DNA of 15,988 bases from CAYZJV01 sp964616275 (GTDB lineage Bacteria > Spirochaetota > Spirochaetia > Sphaerochaetales > Sphaerochaetaceae): positions 1-15,988 of the forward strand of contig CAZTUL010000052.1 in assembly GCA_964616275.1 (NCBI GenBank), given 5' to 3'. This document shows, in pieces, positions 1 through 8,182 of the stretch. Numbering within the stretch: position 1 is the stretch's first letter; each line of letters opens with the position of its first letter. Both the position numbers and the translations under genes were made by a program. Under the pieces are notes generated by a model, which searched no databases, was not told where the DNA came from, and saw only the letters and a list, made by a program, of their open reading frames with translations.

Positions 1-4
1 TTTC

Positions 5-34
5 TGGTTATCACACAAAAAAATATGCTATACT
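5..34 (+). promoter_or_regulatory. Promoter of the P-type ATPase gene (extended -10)
   Basis: An extended -10 element, TGCTATACT, lies at 26-34 with TATACT at 29-34. The -35 region is weak (about 5-10, TGGTTA, 18-base spacer), which fits a promoter that relies on the TGn extension. A strong Shine-Dalgarno sequence, AGAAGGAG at 53-60, lies 8 bases before the ATG at 69. No operator-like palindrome is visible here. Confidence 0.6.
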
Positions 35-68
35 CTTACGTATGTTATTCTGAGAAGGAGACCACCCT

Positions 69-2756
69 ATGTACCCATTGAATAAACCTGCGTATACCTT
101 TACAGAGAAAGAAATTGTCAACATATTAGAAACCGACGCTGAAGATGGCCTCACATCATCTGAAGCAACCCGGAGAATGAACGACTTTGGCCCCAATACA
201 CTTACAAAAGGTAAAGCAATATCTCCTTGGACTATACTACTGCACAACCTGAATAACATTATTGTCTACTTGTTAGTTGTTGCTGCTGCAGTTGCCTTTT
301 TTATGGGAGACACGGTGGAAGGAATTGCCATAATCGTCGCAATTCTCATTGCTGTGCTCTCCGGTTTTATCTCGGAATACAAAGCTCAGAAATCAGTTGA
401 AGTACTTCAAAGTATGATTAAAACGGTTACCAAGGTTGTTCGTGATGGAGAAACTCGTGAAATAGTTTCTACAGATTTGGTACCTGGCGATTTGGTCTTT
501 ATTGAAGAGGGAGACTCCATTACGCTCGATGGGCGAATTATTCAAGAATCCAATTTTGCAGTAAATGAATCTGCTCTTACGGGAGAGTCAGAACCTGTAG
601 AAAAAAATGTTACTGTGCTTGTAGATGAAAAACTATCAGTAGGTGACCGGAATAATATGGTTCACGCTGGAACTGCAGCAACTCGCGGCAATGCCTATGT
701 AATAGTGACCGGCACCGCGATGGAAACGGAAATCGGTCGGATAAGCGACCTCATTAACCAGGAAGAGAAAAGTGATACCCCACTCGAACAGCAACTTGAT
801 ACACTAGGAAAAACACTGATGGTTATATCTGCTGTGGTTGCCCTGTTAGTAACCATCGTAGGTATCATTACCGGTGAACCAATCTTTGACATGATCAAGA
901 TTGGAATAATTCTTGCCATTGCAGCAGTTCCCGAGGCACTTCCCGCTGTTTCCACCATTACGCTCGCCCTTGGAATGCGTACTATGGCACAACACCATGC
1001 ATTGGTAAAAAACCTTCCTGCTGTAGAAACCCTTGGTTCCACCACTGTTATATGCACCGATAAAACTGGAACACTCACCGAAAATCAAATGACTGTGACC
1101 CAAATATATCTTACATCAGGAATTCATTACGAAGTGGAAGGTAATGGGTACACACCCACCGGTGACTTCCTGAAAGAAGGAGTCGTAACAGCAGTTTCTC
1201 AGGATAGCGAACTCATCAAAATGCTACAAGCTGGAGCCCTCTCGAGCAATGCAACACTTGTGCATGAAGAGCAGGAATATTCAATAATCGGAGATCCAAC
1301 AGAGGGAGCTCTTGTAGTTCTTGGTAAGAAAGCCAACATAGATCGAAAGGAACTTGAAGAGACCAGCTATCATCGGCTGGGAGAAATCCCTTTTGACTCG
1401 ACTGCAAAGTATATGGCTACCTCGTATTCGTACAACAACCAGCAGAGTATTTTTATAAAAGGTGCTCCCGACGTTCTCTTCGATCTCTCTCAAGCACCTT
1501 CAGAAGTGCTGGATAAACTAAATCAGGCAAACAACGCACTCACAAGTGAGGGAATGCGCGTACTTGCTGTGGGAATGATTGGAAATTATTCAGGTGATGG
1601 AAGTGAACACTCCATGCGTACATCAATGAAGCAAGGATTTGACTTGCTTGGGGTAGTTGGGATTATTGACCCCCCACGCAATGATGTGAAACAAGCTATT
1701 GCTGAAGCAAAACAGGCTGGAATACGAGTTATCATGATTACAGGAGACCACCCGAAAACAGCATCCATTATTGCTGGGAAAATTGGGTTAGATACCCAAG
1801 GTGGTGTTATTACCGGAAAAGAAATGGATGAAATGACTGAGCAAGAATTAGCAGAACGTATTGTCAGTACATCCATATTTGCCCGGGTATCACCTGAAAA
1901 CAAATTACAGATTGTTCATGCCCTTAATCGGGCTCATGAAATTACAGCGATGACAGGTGATGGAGTAAACGATGCTCCAGCCCTCAACGGTGCTGATATT
2001 GGAGTTGCTATGGGTATCCGAGGTACTGAGGTTGCAAAAGAGGCCTCGGATATGATTCTTACCGATGATCGATTTTCCACCATTGTGGATGCAGTACGTG
2101 AAGGCCGTGTCATATTTGATAATATTGAAAAATTCATCTACTTTCTGTTTTCGTGCAACTTTATTGAAATTTTCGTTGTATTTGCTGCGATTGTATTTCG
2201 ACTTCCCGTCCCCATCGCTGCCCTGCACATACTCTGGCTGAATCTCGTTGTCGACGTCCTACCCGCTATGTCTCTAGCCTGGGAACCTGGTGAGCCTGGA
2301 GTCATGAATCGAAAACCACGTAACCCAAAAACCGGTATAGTCACCAAGAAGTTTCTCTTTCAGGTACTGGGTAATGGAGCACTCATAAGCATTGGATCCA
2401 TGGGAGTTTTCCTTTTTGCATTATCTGCACAACTTCCTGTAGCAACAGCTCAGACACTTGCTTTTACAACTATGGCCATTGCACAGCTTGCACATATATT
2501 CAATGTTCGAGAGAAAGAATCATTTGGACTTGATCGAAGTATTTTAAGAAATCCACTGTTACTTCTCTCTCTTGTCTTATCAGTCGTCCTACAACTCATA
2601 GCTATCTACGTACCGTTTTTTAACCGTGTACTCAACACCACACCACTCTCATTAGGGCAGTGGGGATGGGTGTTAATTGGATCATTAGGACCCATGATGC
2701 TGATTCAGCTGTGGCGAGCGATATCATTGAAACATTCAGGAGGGAAAACAATATGA
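69..2756 (+). CDS. Type II (Ca2+-type) cation-transporting P-type ATPase
   Basis: This 895-residue protein is a full-length P-type ATPase that would move a cation, most likely Ca2+, out across the inner membrane. The order is an N-terminal cation ATPase region (about 8-75), actuator loop with TGES at 171-174, helix M4 with PEALP at 288-292, phosphorylation site DKTGT with D331, nucleotide-binding domain with KGAP at 464-467, TGD at 558-560, and the hinge TGDGVNDAP at 629-637. Six C-terminal helices follow. Residues corresponding to SERCA metal ligands are kept: E289 in M4, N697 and E700 in M5, N725 and D729 in M6. SERCA's M6 threonine is valine here, and M8 shows no clear acidic ligand, so a single site II-like Ca2+ site is inferred. 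Na+ or Mn2+ cannot be excluded. The start at 69 has a strong ribosome binding site, and the stop overlaps the next start (ATGA). Confidence 0.93.
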   Translation: MYPLNKPAYTFTEKEIVNILETDAEDGLTSSEATRRMNDFGPNTLTKGKAISPWTILLHNLNNIIVYLLVVAAAVAFFMGDTVEGIAIIVAILIAVLSGFISEYKAQKSVEVLQSMIKTVTKVVRDGETREIVSTDLVPGDLVFIEEGDSITLDGRIIQESNFAVNESALTGESEPVEKNVTVLVDEKLSVGDRNNMVHAGTAATRGNAYVIVTGTAMETEIGRISDLINQEEKSDTPLEQQLDTLGKTLMVISAVVALLVTIVGIITGEPIFDMIKIGIILAIAAVPEALPAVSTITLALGMRTMAQHHALVKNLPAVETLGSTTVICTDKTGTLTENQMTVTQIYLTSGIHYEVEGNGYTPTGDFLKEGVVTAVSQDSELIKMLQAGALSSNATLVHEEQEYSIIGDPTEGALVVLGKKANIDRKELEETSYHRLGEIPFDSTAKYMATSYSYNNQQSIFIKGAPDVLFDLSQAPSEVLDKLNQANNALTSEGMRVLAVGMIGNYSGDGSEHSMRTSMKQGFDLLGVVGIIDPPRNDVKQAIAEAKQAGIRVIMITGDHPKTASIIAGKIGLDTQGGVITGKEMDEMTEQELAERIVSTSIFARVSPENKLQIVHALNRAHEITAMTGDGVNDAPALNGADIGVAMGIRGTEVAKEASDMILTDDRFSTIVDAVREGRVIFDNIEKFIYFLFSCNFIEIFVVFAAIVFRLPVPIAALHILWLNLVVDVLPAMSLAWEPGEPGVMNRKPRNPKTGIVTKKFLFQVLGNGALISIGSMGVFLFALSAQLPVATAQTLAFTTMAIAQLAHIFNVREKESFGLDRSILRNPLLLLSLVLSVVLQLIAIYVPFFNRVLNTTPLSLGQWGWVLIGSLGPMMLIQLWRAISLKHSGGKTI

Positions 2757-3304
2757 AATTACTAAAACTGGGCATACTCCCACTCATATGTTTTATGATT
2801 ATCCTCACGCCACTTTGGGCAGGTACATTCTCAACTCGGGAGACAAAAACTATCGGAGGCGATTCATTCACGTTTCCACAAGATGCACTTCGCAGTGGAA
2901 TTTCATTATTTGCAATTGCACTTGGAACTACTCGAGAGAGTGGAGAAATTCAACAGGAGCACTTGCTCACATGGCAATCACAGCTAAAAAATGCAAACTC
3001 CCCATTACGCTCTATCCCTCTGTATCATTTTCCTGTCATTGATGCTCCCCGATTTATACAAGGAGTCATACGAAGAGGAATAGCGAAGAGTTATGAAGGC
3101 ATCGTCTCTTTCGACAATGCAGCAGTACTATTCATTAAAAACACCGAAGAGTTCTCATCTGAATCAGGTATTCCGATTGATAATCAGGCGACAGTCGCAC
3201 TAGTGCATCCGAACGGAAGTGTCATAGGTTTTGTAAAAGGACCTCCCACACCACAATCAATAACGACCCTAGAACAACTCTATTCAGAGTTCAGCAGGAA
3301 GTAG
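2753..3304 (+). CDS. Small exported protein, thioredoxin/ATP10-like fold without catalytic cysteines
   Basis: The 183-residue product begins with a clear signal peptide or N-terminal anchor (KLLK, then a hydrophobic stretch to LWA at about 23). The rest is soluble: a strand-rich start around 35-58, a helix about 66-80, then segments resembling the end of a thioredoxin fold, including a VHPNGSVIGFVKG turn at about 151-163 and a terminal helix. The only cysteine is C13 in the signal sequence, so it cannot be a classical dithiol oxidoreductase. The pattern recalls ATP10-like or peroxiredoxin-like proteins, but I cannot confirm this from sequence alone. The start at 2753 is preferred to an in-frame one at 2660 because AGGAGGG lies just upstream (2738-2744), it overlaps the ATPase stop as ATGA, and it gives a proper signal peptide. 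The last 25 bases overlap the convergent acetyltransferase gene. Confidence 0.75.
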   Translation: MKLLKLGILPLICFMIILTPLWAGTFSTRETKTIGGDSFTFPQDALRSGISLFAIALGTTRESGEIQQEHLLTWQSQLKNANSPLRSIPLYHFPVIDAPRFIQGVIRRGIAKSYEGIVSFDNAAVLFIKNTEEFSSESGIPIDNQATVALVHPNGSVIGFVKGPPTPQSITTLEQLYSEFSRK

Positions 3305-4152
3305 GCAATTTCATTTTCAATGACAAATCCGAGTTTTTCATAGAGTCTGAACGCTCGTTTATTTGATGAATTCACTTCCAATTGTACCGTCCTGTTTTGA
3401 ATTTCAGGAAGGTTAAGGACCATAGAAAGACAAGCTGCTCCAATTCCTTTCCCTTGAAAATCCTGCTTTACTGCCACCATATGAAGCGACGTAAAGGAGG
3501 ATCTGTCATGTATAAAACAACTGCACACAGGTATTCCAGATAGCATTCCAATGTATGCCGTTCTATCAACAGCATAAAAACTTGTTTCAATAAAAGCTTC
3601 TGTATGGAGATGGTCATCGCTATAGGCATCAGCACAAATCTGAGCAATTGCAGGAATATCAGCAGCTGTTGCTCGACGTACTGAGAAATCTGCAAGAGAA
3701 AAATCTTTCACATCATCCTTAGCCCATTGCATAGTAAATTCACTGAACTCTTTTGCAGCCCCCAGTGATCTGACAAAATTTATCCCGGATGTTGAGGCAC
3801 AGTCACACACGAGAAGCATTCGCTTAACTCCAACCACGTGCAAGGCTTGCACAACTTTGTGTACTAACAAAGTACCAATTCCCTGTCTTCGCAGCGAAGG
3901 ATGTACACAAACTGATATTTCCCCCTCTTCGGGTGTAGGAACAAAAACTGTTGCGACTCCTAAAAGGTTTTCGCTATCTCGAACCCACCACACCGTATGC
4001 ATATCTGAAAAGGCACAGACCGTCTCCTCCAACGTGAGCATCGCCTTTGCATGCTCCACCTGCTCTACCGCATCCTGCAATTGTTGAATTTCTGCTAGGA
4101 TAGCCTCGTCCGGTTGAATTGCTGATTCCCATATCAAGTTTTGTTCACTCAT
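3280..4152 (-). CDS. Tandem-domain GNAT N-acetyltransferase
   Basis: This 290-residue cytoplasmic protein carries two GNAT folds in one chain. Each has the acetyl-CoA pyrophosphate-binding loop: RRQGIG at 88-93 in the first and QGKGIG at 233-238 in the second. Each is followed by the usual final segment, SGINFVRSLGA at about 122-132 and NKRAFRLYEKLGF at 264-276. The second copy is closer to the GNAT consensus, with the typical Asn, Arg and Tyr residues, so it may be the active one while the first helps substrate binding. The acceptor substrate cannot be told from sequence. It starts at ATG 4152 with a poorly placed SD (AGGA only about two bases before the start) and reads divergently from the zinc operon. 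The palindrome at 4199-4213 also lies upstream of it, so shared control is possible. Its stop lies inside the convergent gene that ends at 3304. Confidence 0.88.
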   Translation of the reverse strand: MSEQNLIWESAIQPDEAILAEIQQLQDAVEQVEHAKAMLTLEETVCAFSDMHTVWWVRDSENLLGVATVFVPTPEEGEISVCVHPSLRRQGIGTLLVHKVVQALHVVGVKRMLLVCDCASTSGINFVRSLGAAKEFSEFTMQWAKDDVKDFSLADFSVRRATAADIPAIAQICADAYSDDHLHTEAFIETSFYAVDRTAYIGMLSGIPVCSCFIHDRSSFTSLHMVAVKQDFQGKGIGAACLSMVLNLPEIQNRTVQLEVNSSNKRAFRLYEKLGFVIENEIAYFLLNSE

Positions 4153-4198
4153 ATCCTATTTTGTGCATACAATTTCATAGTTGCCTAGAGGGTATTTT

Positions 4199-4237
4199 TG
4201 CAAGTCACTTGCATTTTCAACTTCATCTTCGTATAGT
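4199..4237 (+). promoter_or_regulatory. znu operon promoter with candidate Zur/Fur operator
   Basis: A perfect 15-base palindrome, TGCAAGT-C-ACTTGCA, spans 4199-4213. It overlaps a promoter with -35 TTGCAT at 4209-4214 and -10 TATAGT at 4232-4237, spaced 17 bases. The SD GAGGAG (4243-4248) and the znuA ATG at 4256 follow. A repressor bound at the palindrome would cover the -35 box. Because the last gene of the operon encodes a Fur-family regulator, it is the likely ligand of this site. That assignment is inference; the symmetry and overlap are directly visible. Confidence 0.72.
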
Positions 4238-4255
4238 ATGTATGAGGAGCCACTC

Positions 4256-5188
4256 ATGAAACGTCTTGGAATACTGATTCTTGTCATATGCACACTATTT
4301 CCCCTCATCGCACGCGGAAACAACGAGGCACAGAATACTTCTGACTTACCGGTACGTATTGCAGTAAGTATTGAACCTCAACACTATGTGGTGGATAGAA
4401 TAGCTGGAAATCTTGCACAAACCGTAGTGCTTGTTGGTCCGGGTCAAAGCCCGCACTCATATGAACCAACACCCCGGCAGATGGCTGAACTTTCACAAGC
4501 AGATGCATGGATAACAAGCAACACCGACTTTGAAGGCGCTCTCAAGCCAAAAATCATGTCACTCTACCCTGAACTTCTCGTTGTTAATGGAACAGAGGGG
4601 GTTACATTTCGCTCGTTAGAGGAACATCATGATGATGAGCATGACCACATGGAAGAAGATGAATCTGATCACGCTGAGAACATCGATCAACATACTTGGC
4701 TTGGTAAAGAGCCAATGAAAATACTTGCTCAAAAAACAGCACAAACTCTTATTTATTTAGATCCAGCACATACCGACACATATAATACTAATCTAGGGGA
4801 ATTTTTAGGGGATATCGACGAACTATTCTCTCGGCTTACTCAAGAACTAGCTGCATTGGCAGGTACCACCATTTTTGTCTATCACCCCTCTTTTGGATAC
4901 CTGCTTGATGAATTTTCAATCACCCAAAAAGCGGTTGAAACTGGTGGAAAAGAACCGACTGCTCGGGCACTTTCACAACTTATTTCTGAAGCACAAAAAA
5001 TCCAGCCTCCTGCATTATTTGTACAGGCTCAATTTCCTGTGCAGGCTGCTCAGACTATTGCTCAATCCATTAATGCTCAGGTCCTTCCGCTTGATCCCCT
5101 CGCCTATGATTGGATTGCAAACATAAGCCTTATTGGAGAAACACTCAAACAGACGCTTGTAAACTCTGACAAGGAGGTTGTTCAATGA
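4256..5188 (+). CDS. znuA: Zinc/manganese ABC transporter substrate-binding protein (cluster A-I, ZnuA-like)
   Basis: The 310-residue product binds a metal ion outside the inner membrane and delivers it to the ABC-3 permease encoded downstream. It has a signal peptide (MKRLGILILVICTLFPLIA); a lipid-modified C12 is possible but the lipobox is poor. The four expected ligands are recognisable: H67 in PHSYEP, H146 in DQHTWL, H210 in YHPSFGYL and D280 in PLDPLA. Between the first two lies a His/Asp/Glu-rich loop (about 121-146, with HHDDEHDH), typical of zinc-specific ZnuA and thought to gather zinc; manganese binders usually lack it. The start at 4256 is chosen over the longer in-frame 4181 because GAGGAG precedes it, the promoter -10 lies inside the longer version, and it gives a clean signal peptide. 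The stop overlaps the next start by ATGA. Confidence 0.92.
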   Translation: MKRLGILILVICTLFPLIARGNNEAQNTSDLPVRIAVSIEPQHYVVDRIAGNLAQTVVLVGPGQSPHSYEPTPRQMAELSQADAWITSNTDFEGALKPKIMSLYPELLVVNGTEGVTFRSLEEHHDDEHDHMEEDESDHAENIDQHTWLGKEPMKILAQKTAQTLIYLDPAHTDTYNTNLGEFLGDIDELFSRLTQELAALAGTTIFVYHPSFGYLLDEFSITQKAVETGGKEPTARALSQLISEAQKIQPPALFVQAQFPVQAAQTIAQSINAQVLPLDPLAYDWIANISLIGETLKQTLVNSDKEVVQ

Positions 5189-6000
5189 CCGCATTACCAA
5201 TCCAGCATCATCCGACGCAACCCATCGTGTTGCAATTTAATCAGGTCTATTTCTCATACGACAAAGTCCCAGTATTAGAATCTGCCTCATTTCATATCCA
5301 TGATGGTGAATTCGTTGCTCTCGTTGGGCCAAATGGAGCGGGGAAAACCACCGTATTGAAACTTGTTCTCGGTCTTGCTACGGCTAACTCAGGAAGTGTG
5401 AACCTCTTTGGATTACCTCCCAAGATGGGAAGAGACCGTATAGGATATGTTCCACAGCATGCACAATACGATCCCACTTTTCCCATCACAGTAGAGGAAG
5501 TGGTACGCATGGGAAGAATCAAACCATTCATGCAGAGATACACTGAAGAGGATCGTGCCGCAGTCAATCAAGCACTCGCCAATATGGAACTATCTGATCT
5601 TGCGAAACGTCCCTATAATGCTCTCTCTGGAGGTCAAAGACGTCGTGTTCTTGTTGCCCGTGCTCTGAGTGCAAATCCCGATATGCTCGTCCTGGATGAA
5701 CCAACCTCTAACATGGATGCGGAAAGTGAACGCCGATTGTTCAGTGCCCTTGGGACCTTAAAAGGAAAAACCACCATCCTTATTGTTACTCACGACACAG
5801 GGTTTGTCTCGTCACTTACCGACCGTGTACTTTGCGTCGGCAGTACTGGACCTACTCTTAGAGGCAGAACTATCGTGCAACATCAAATTGAACCGACAAC
5901 CGAGGCCCCCGCAGAATTATTTGGTGGTGCAGCTTTCAGAGTATTACACGATCACTCATTAAGTGACGATTGCTGTTGTTCTCCAGGAGATCAAATATGA
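5185..6000 (+). CDS. znuC: Zinc/manganese ABC transporter ATP-binding protein (ZnuC-like)
   Basis: This 271-residue protein is the ATPase subunit that powers metal import. All ABC motifs are intact: Walker A GPNGAGKT at 48-55, Q-loop glutamine Q91 in YVPQ, signature LSGGQ at 147-151, Walker B LVLDEP at 168-173 and the switch histidine H203 in VTHD. The length and order are those of the metal-type ABC ATPases that pair with ABC-3 permeases. The C-terminal tail is unusual: HDH at 255-257 and three consecutive cysteines at 263-265, a possible regulatory metal-binding tail. It starts inside the znuA stop (ATGA at 5185-5188) and ends inside the znuB start, so translation of the operon is coupled. 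Confidence 0.93.
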   Translation: MTALPIQHHPTQPIVLQFNQVYFSYDKVPVLESASFHIHDGEFVALVGPNGAGKTTVLKLVLGLATANSGSVNLFGLPPKMGRDRIGYVPQHAQYDPTFPITVEEVVRMGRIKPFMQRYTEEDRAAVNQALANMELSDLAKRPYNALSGGQRRRVLVARALSANPDMLVLDEPTSNMDAESERRLFSALGTLKGKTTILIVTHDTGFVSSLTDRVLCVGSTGPTLRGRTIVQHQIEPTTEAPAELFGGAAFRVLHDHSLSDDCCCSPGDQI

Positions 6001-6896
6001 TAGGATTTTTTTCAGCACTGTTTGACCCATCGATGCCATTCCTCAGAAATGCACTTCTAGCAGGGATTCTCTCATCTATCCTCTTTGGTATCCTCGGGAC
6101 AATAGTCACTGTTAAACGAATTGCCGGACTTGCTGGAGCAATCAGTCATGCCGTGCTCGGAGGTATCGGTATGGCACTCTATCTCTCAGCAACTGGAACC
6201 ATTCCCAATCTCCCACCCATGGCAGGAGCAATTCTCTTTGCAATTCTTGCTGCCCTCATTATTGGAATCGTATCAATGCGTGCACGACAACGAGAAGATA
6301 CCGTTATTAATGCAATTTGGGCCATAGGGATGAGTATCGGAGTTCTCTTTATGGCAAAAACCCCAGGATACACCGATCCAACGAGCTACCTTTTTGGTAA
6401 TATCTTACTCATATCCGGTCGAGAACTTATCCTCTTAGCAGTTCTCGATGTCATGGTAATCTTCCTGGTATGGAGGTTCTATCCACAGTTGGAAGCCTCT
6501 TCTTTTGATGATGAATTCTCCCAGGTTAAAGGTATCTCGCCACATGTAGTGTTCCTAATTCTCCTCAGTGTAACAGCAATCGCCATAGTTCTCCTGCAAA
6601 CATTTGTGGGTATAGTTATGGTCATTGCAATGCTTACACTCCCCGCTGGAACTGCCGGATTTTCAGCGAAAAATATGCTCGGGATGATGATTCTTGCCTG
6701 GCTTTACGCCTCAATCTTCTCAATCGGGGGGCTCGTAGCCGGCTGGTCATTCGACCTTCCTGTAGGGGCAATGGTGGTAGTCTTTGCCGGTGCCATCTTC
6801 CTCGCCTTCTCTGCAGGAAAAATGTTTGTTCGTAAACACAAGATGAATACTGAATCTCAGATTCTATACCGAAAGAAGAGAGGTTCAGAAGTATGA
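5997..6896 (+). CDS. znuB: Zinc/manganese ABC transporter permease (ABC-3 family, ZnuB-like)
   Basis: The 299-residue polytopic membrane protein forms the import channel. About eight or nine hydrophobic segments are visible, at about 17-39, 49-66, 73-93, 104-120, 134-160, 184-218, 227-249 and 255-278. Family landmarks include the ISHAVLGGIGMAL segment at 49-61, the RQREDTVINAIWAIGMSIGVL loop and helix beginning at 98, and TLPAGTA at 214-220. The tail is basic. The start at 5997 is preferred to an in-frame ATG at 5970 because AGGAGA lies at 5985-5990 and the ATG overlaps the znuC stop as ATGA. The stop overlaps the start of the regulator gene in the same way. Confidence 0.93.
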   Translation: MIGFFSALFDPSMPFLRNALLAGILSSILFGILGTIVTVKRIAGLAGAISHAVLGGIGMALYLSATGTIPNLPPMAGAILFAILAALIIGIVSMRARQREDTVINAIWAIGMSIGVLFMAKTPGYTDPTSYLFGNILLISGRELILLAVLDVMVIFLVWRFYPQLEASSFDDEFSQVKGISPHVVFLILLSVTAIAIVLLQTFVGIVMVIAMLTLPAGTAGFSAKNMLGMMILAWLYASIFSIGGLVAGWSFDLPVGAMVVVFAGAIFLAFSAGKMFVRKHKMNTESQILYRKKRGSEV

Positions 6897-7300
6897 CAAA
6901 AGCTCGTAAAGCAACACTTGAAGTATTACAAAAAACAGACCGCCCCCTTTCGGCAAATGAAATCTCTGAACGAATAGCATGTACCTGTGATCCGGTAACT
7001 ATCTATAGAACTCTTCATTATCTTGAAGATAAAGGCTACGCGGATTCCTTTGTGCTACATTGCTCTGAACATGGGACAGAACGATACTATACGGCGATTG
7101 ATACATGGGGACATAAAGCAGGGCATCATCACTGGTTCCACTGTGAACAGTGTCATGAGTTTATTGACCTTGGAGATTGTCGCATCTCTCCTCTTATACA
7201 AGAGTACGAAAAAGAGCGCGGCTTTAGAGTAACAGGTCACACACTCTACCTCACAGGCCTGTGTCCTAATTGTGCGGCTTCACCGAAAGAAACATCATAA
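6893..7300 (+). CDS. zur: Fur-family metal-responsive repressor, probably Zur
   Basis: The 135-residue protein has the Fur layout: an N-terminal winged helix (about 5-70, with the recognition-helix sequence DPVTIYRTLHYLEDKG at 33-48) followed by a metal-binding dimerisation domain. It keeps both zinc pairs, C84-x2-C87 and C124-x2-C127, and the histidine cluster around 74-83 (H74, H78, H79, H80, H83) that senses the regulatory ion. Zur is favoured over Fur, Mur or PerR because the gene closes a zinc uptake operon, overlapping znuB by ATGA; sequence alone does not settle the metal. It probably represses its own operon through the palindrome at 4199-4213. Its last 35 bases overlap the convergent membrane-protein gene. 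Confidence 0.9.
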   Translation: MTKARKATLEVLQKTDRPLSANEISERIACTCDPVTIYRTLHYLEDKGYADSFVLHCSEHGTERYYTAIDTWGHKAGHHHWFHCEQCHEFIDLGDCRISPLIQEYEKERGFRVTGHTLYLTGLCPNCAASPKETS

Positions 7301-8162
7301 CCGAAGCCACTATGCCTACAGCGAGTAAAAGAGTAAATATTACCACCTCACCCAGAGAAAGCGGGACTCCCGAACTTGCCATAACCAGCATCATAGAAAA
7401 AAGTGCTAATGCCATAGTGAGAAGCTTAATGAATAAAATACCCGCAAGAGTTGCACCGAGTACGTGTCTTCGAAGAAAAAGAATCCCAGTGATTATTGCT
7501 GCAGGAACTACCACCCCAAGATCAAGTGTCTGAATCACTAAGGTTGTGTAATGCTCAATACCAACAGGAGCCTCTCCGGTCATAATCGATGGCACAATTC
7601 GTGCTAACCACATAAGAGCTAACAGTACTCCCATTGCAATAAGATACCCTCCGAGAAATCTTCTCGGGTATCGATCTTTGAGCATATCTGAAACCTCAGA
7701 TTTCCCGAAATTGGACCACGCAAGAATAAAGCCGAAGAGAGAAACTCCAAAGAGAAGCACGTACAATAAATATAATGAATTGTACATAGACAGAAATGAG
7801 TACGAAGCATATGTGTAAAGAATATAACCCAAGGATCCTGCCTGGAGCATTTTCCCCCGGGTACTTCCCTTTAGCGAATTTCGTGTACCGACGATGAGAA
7901 GTGGAATACCTATCAATAAAGTAACCCAATCCTGGCCTCGTGCTTGAGCAGCACATGACACAGAATCTCGTGCATACAAACCCGTACCATCAAGTGTTAC
8001 CTGTTCGCCATACAATGAAGTATACCTTACAGGAATTTCAGCGGTAGTGGTATATGGAATTAAACCTGCAAGAGCAGCTGCCAATGAACCAATGACAACA
8101 ATTATTGTCAAACGAGTAAGTATTCGTTGTCTATGGACCGCCTGAGTGTTATGTCTGGTCAT
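7266..8162 (-). CDS. Polytopic membrane protein of unknown function
   Basis: The 298-residue protein has about eight hydrophobic helices (about 15-35, 79-94, 107-126, 128-148, 169-190, 208-228, 235-260, 270-293). A roughly 40-residue extracytoplasmic loop follows helix 1 and contains YGEQVTLDGTGLYARDS at about 51-67 and a single cysteine C70. The well-conserved-looking segments are this loop, YTYASYSFLSMYN at about 117-128 and GIEHYTTLVIQTLDLG at about 201-216. I associate these with a widespread uncharacterised membrane family, but I cannot name a function. The start at 8162 is chosen over one 24 bases upstream because AGGGGAGA sits directly in front. The gene has its own promoter at 8183-8211 and follows the 161-residue orphan by 45 bases. 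Its stop lies inside fur on the other strand. Confidence 0.82.
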   Translation of the reverse strand: MTRHNTQAVHRQRILTRLTIIVVIGSLAAALAGLIPYTTTAEIPVRYTSLYGEQVTLDGTGLYARDSVSCAAQARGQDWVTLLIGIPLLIVGTRNSLKGSTRGKMLQAGSLGYILYTYASYSFLSMYNSLYLLYVLLFGVSLFGFILAWSNFGKSEVSDMLKDRYPRRFLGGYLIAMGVLLALMWLARIVPSIMTGEAPVGIEHYTTLVIQTLDLGVVVPAAIITGILFLRRHVLGATLAGILFIKLLTMALALFSMMLVMASSGVPLSLGEVVIFTLLLAVGIVASVMMFLSVKPHN

Positions 8163-8182
8163 ATTCTCCCCTCCCGGATACC

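Noticed and set aside
695..1078. Open frame on the minus strand within the ATPase gene
   Set aside because: It is a shadow frame of a strongly supported gene, with no SD or recognisable product. The other antisense frames inside the ATPase, AOR-like and hydrolase genes were rejected for the same reason.
2753..3304. Active thiol-disulfide oxidoreductase
   Set aside because: The mature protein has no cysteine, so the fold resemblance cannot mean CxxC redox chemistry.
4153..4198. Strong divergent promoter for the acetyltransferase gene
   Set aside because: TTGCAA at the palindrome edge has only a poor TATGAA -10 at 18 bases, so I mention it only as a possibility.
4181..4255. Longer N-terminus for ZnuA starting at 4181
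   Set aside because: It would place the operator and promoter inside the coding region, has no SD, and puts 25 residues before an obvious signal peptide.
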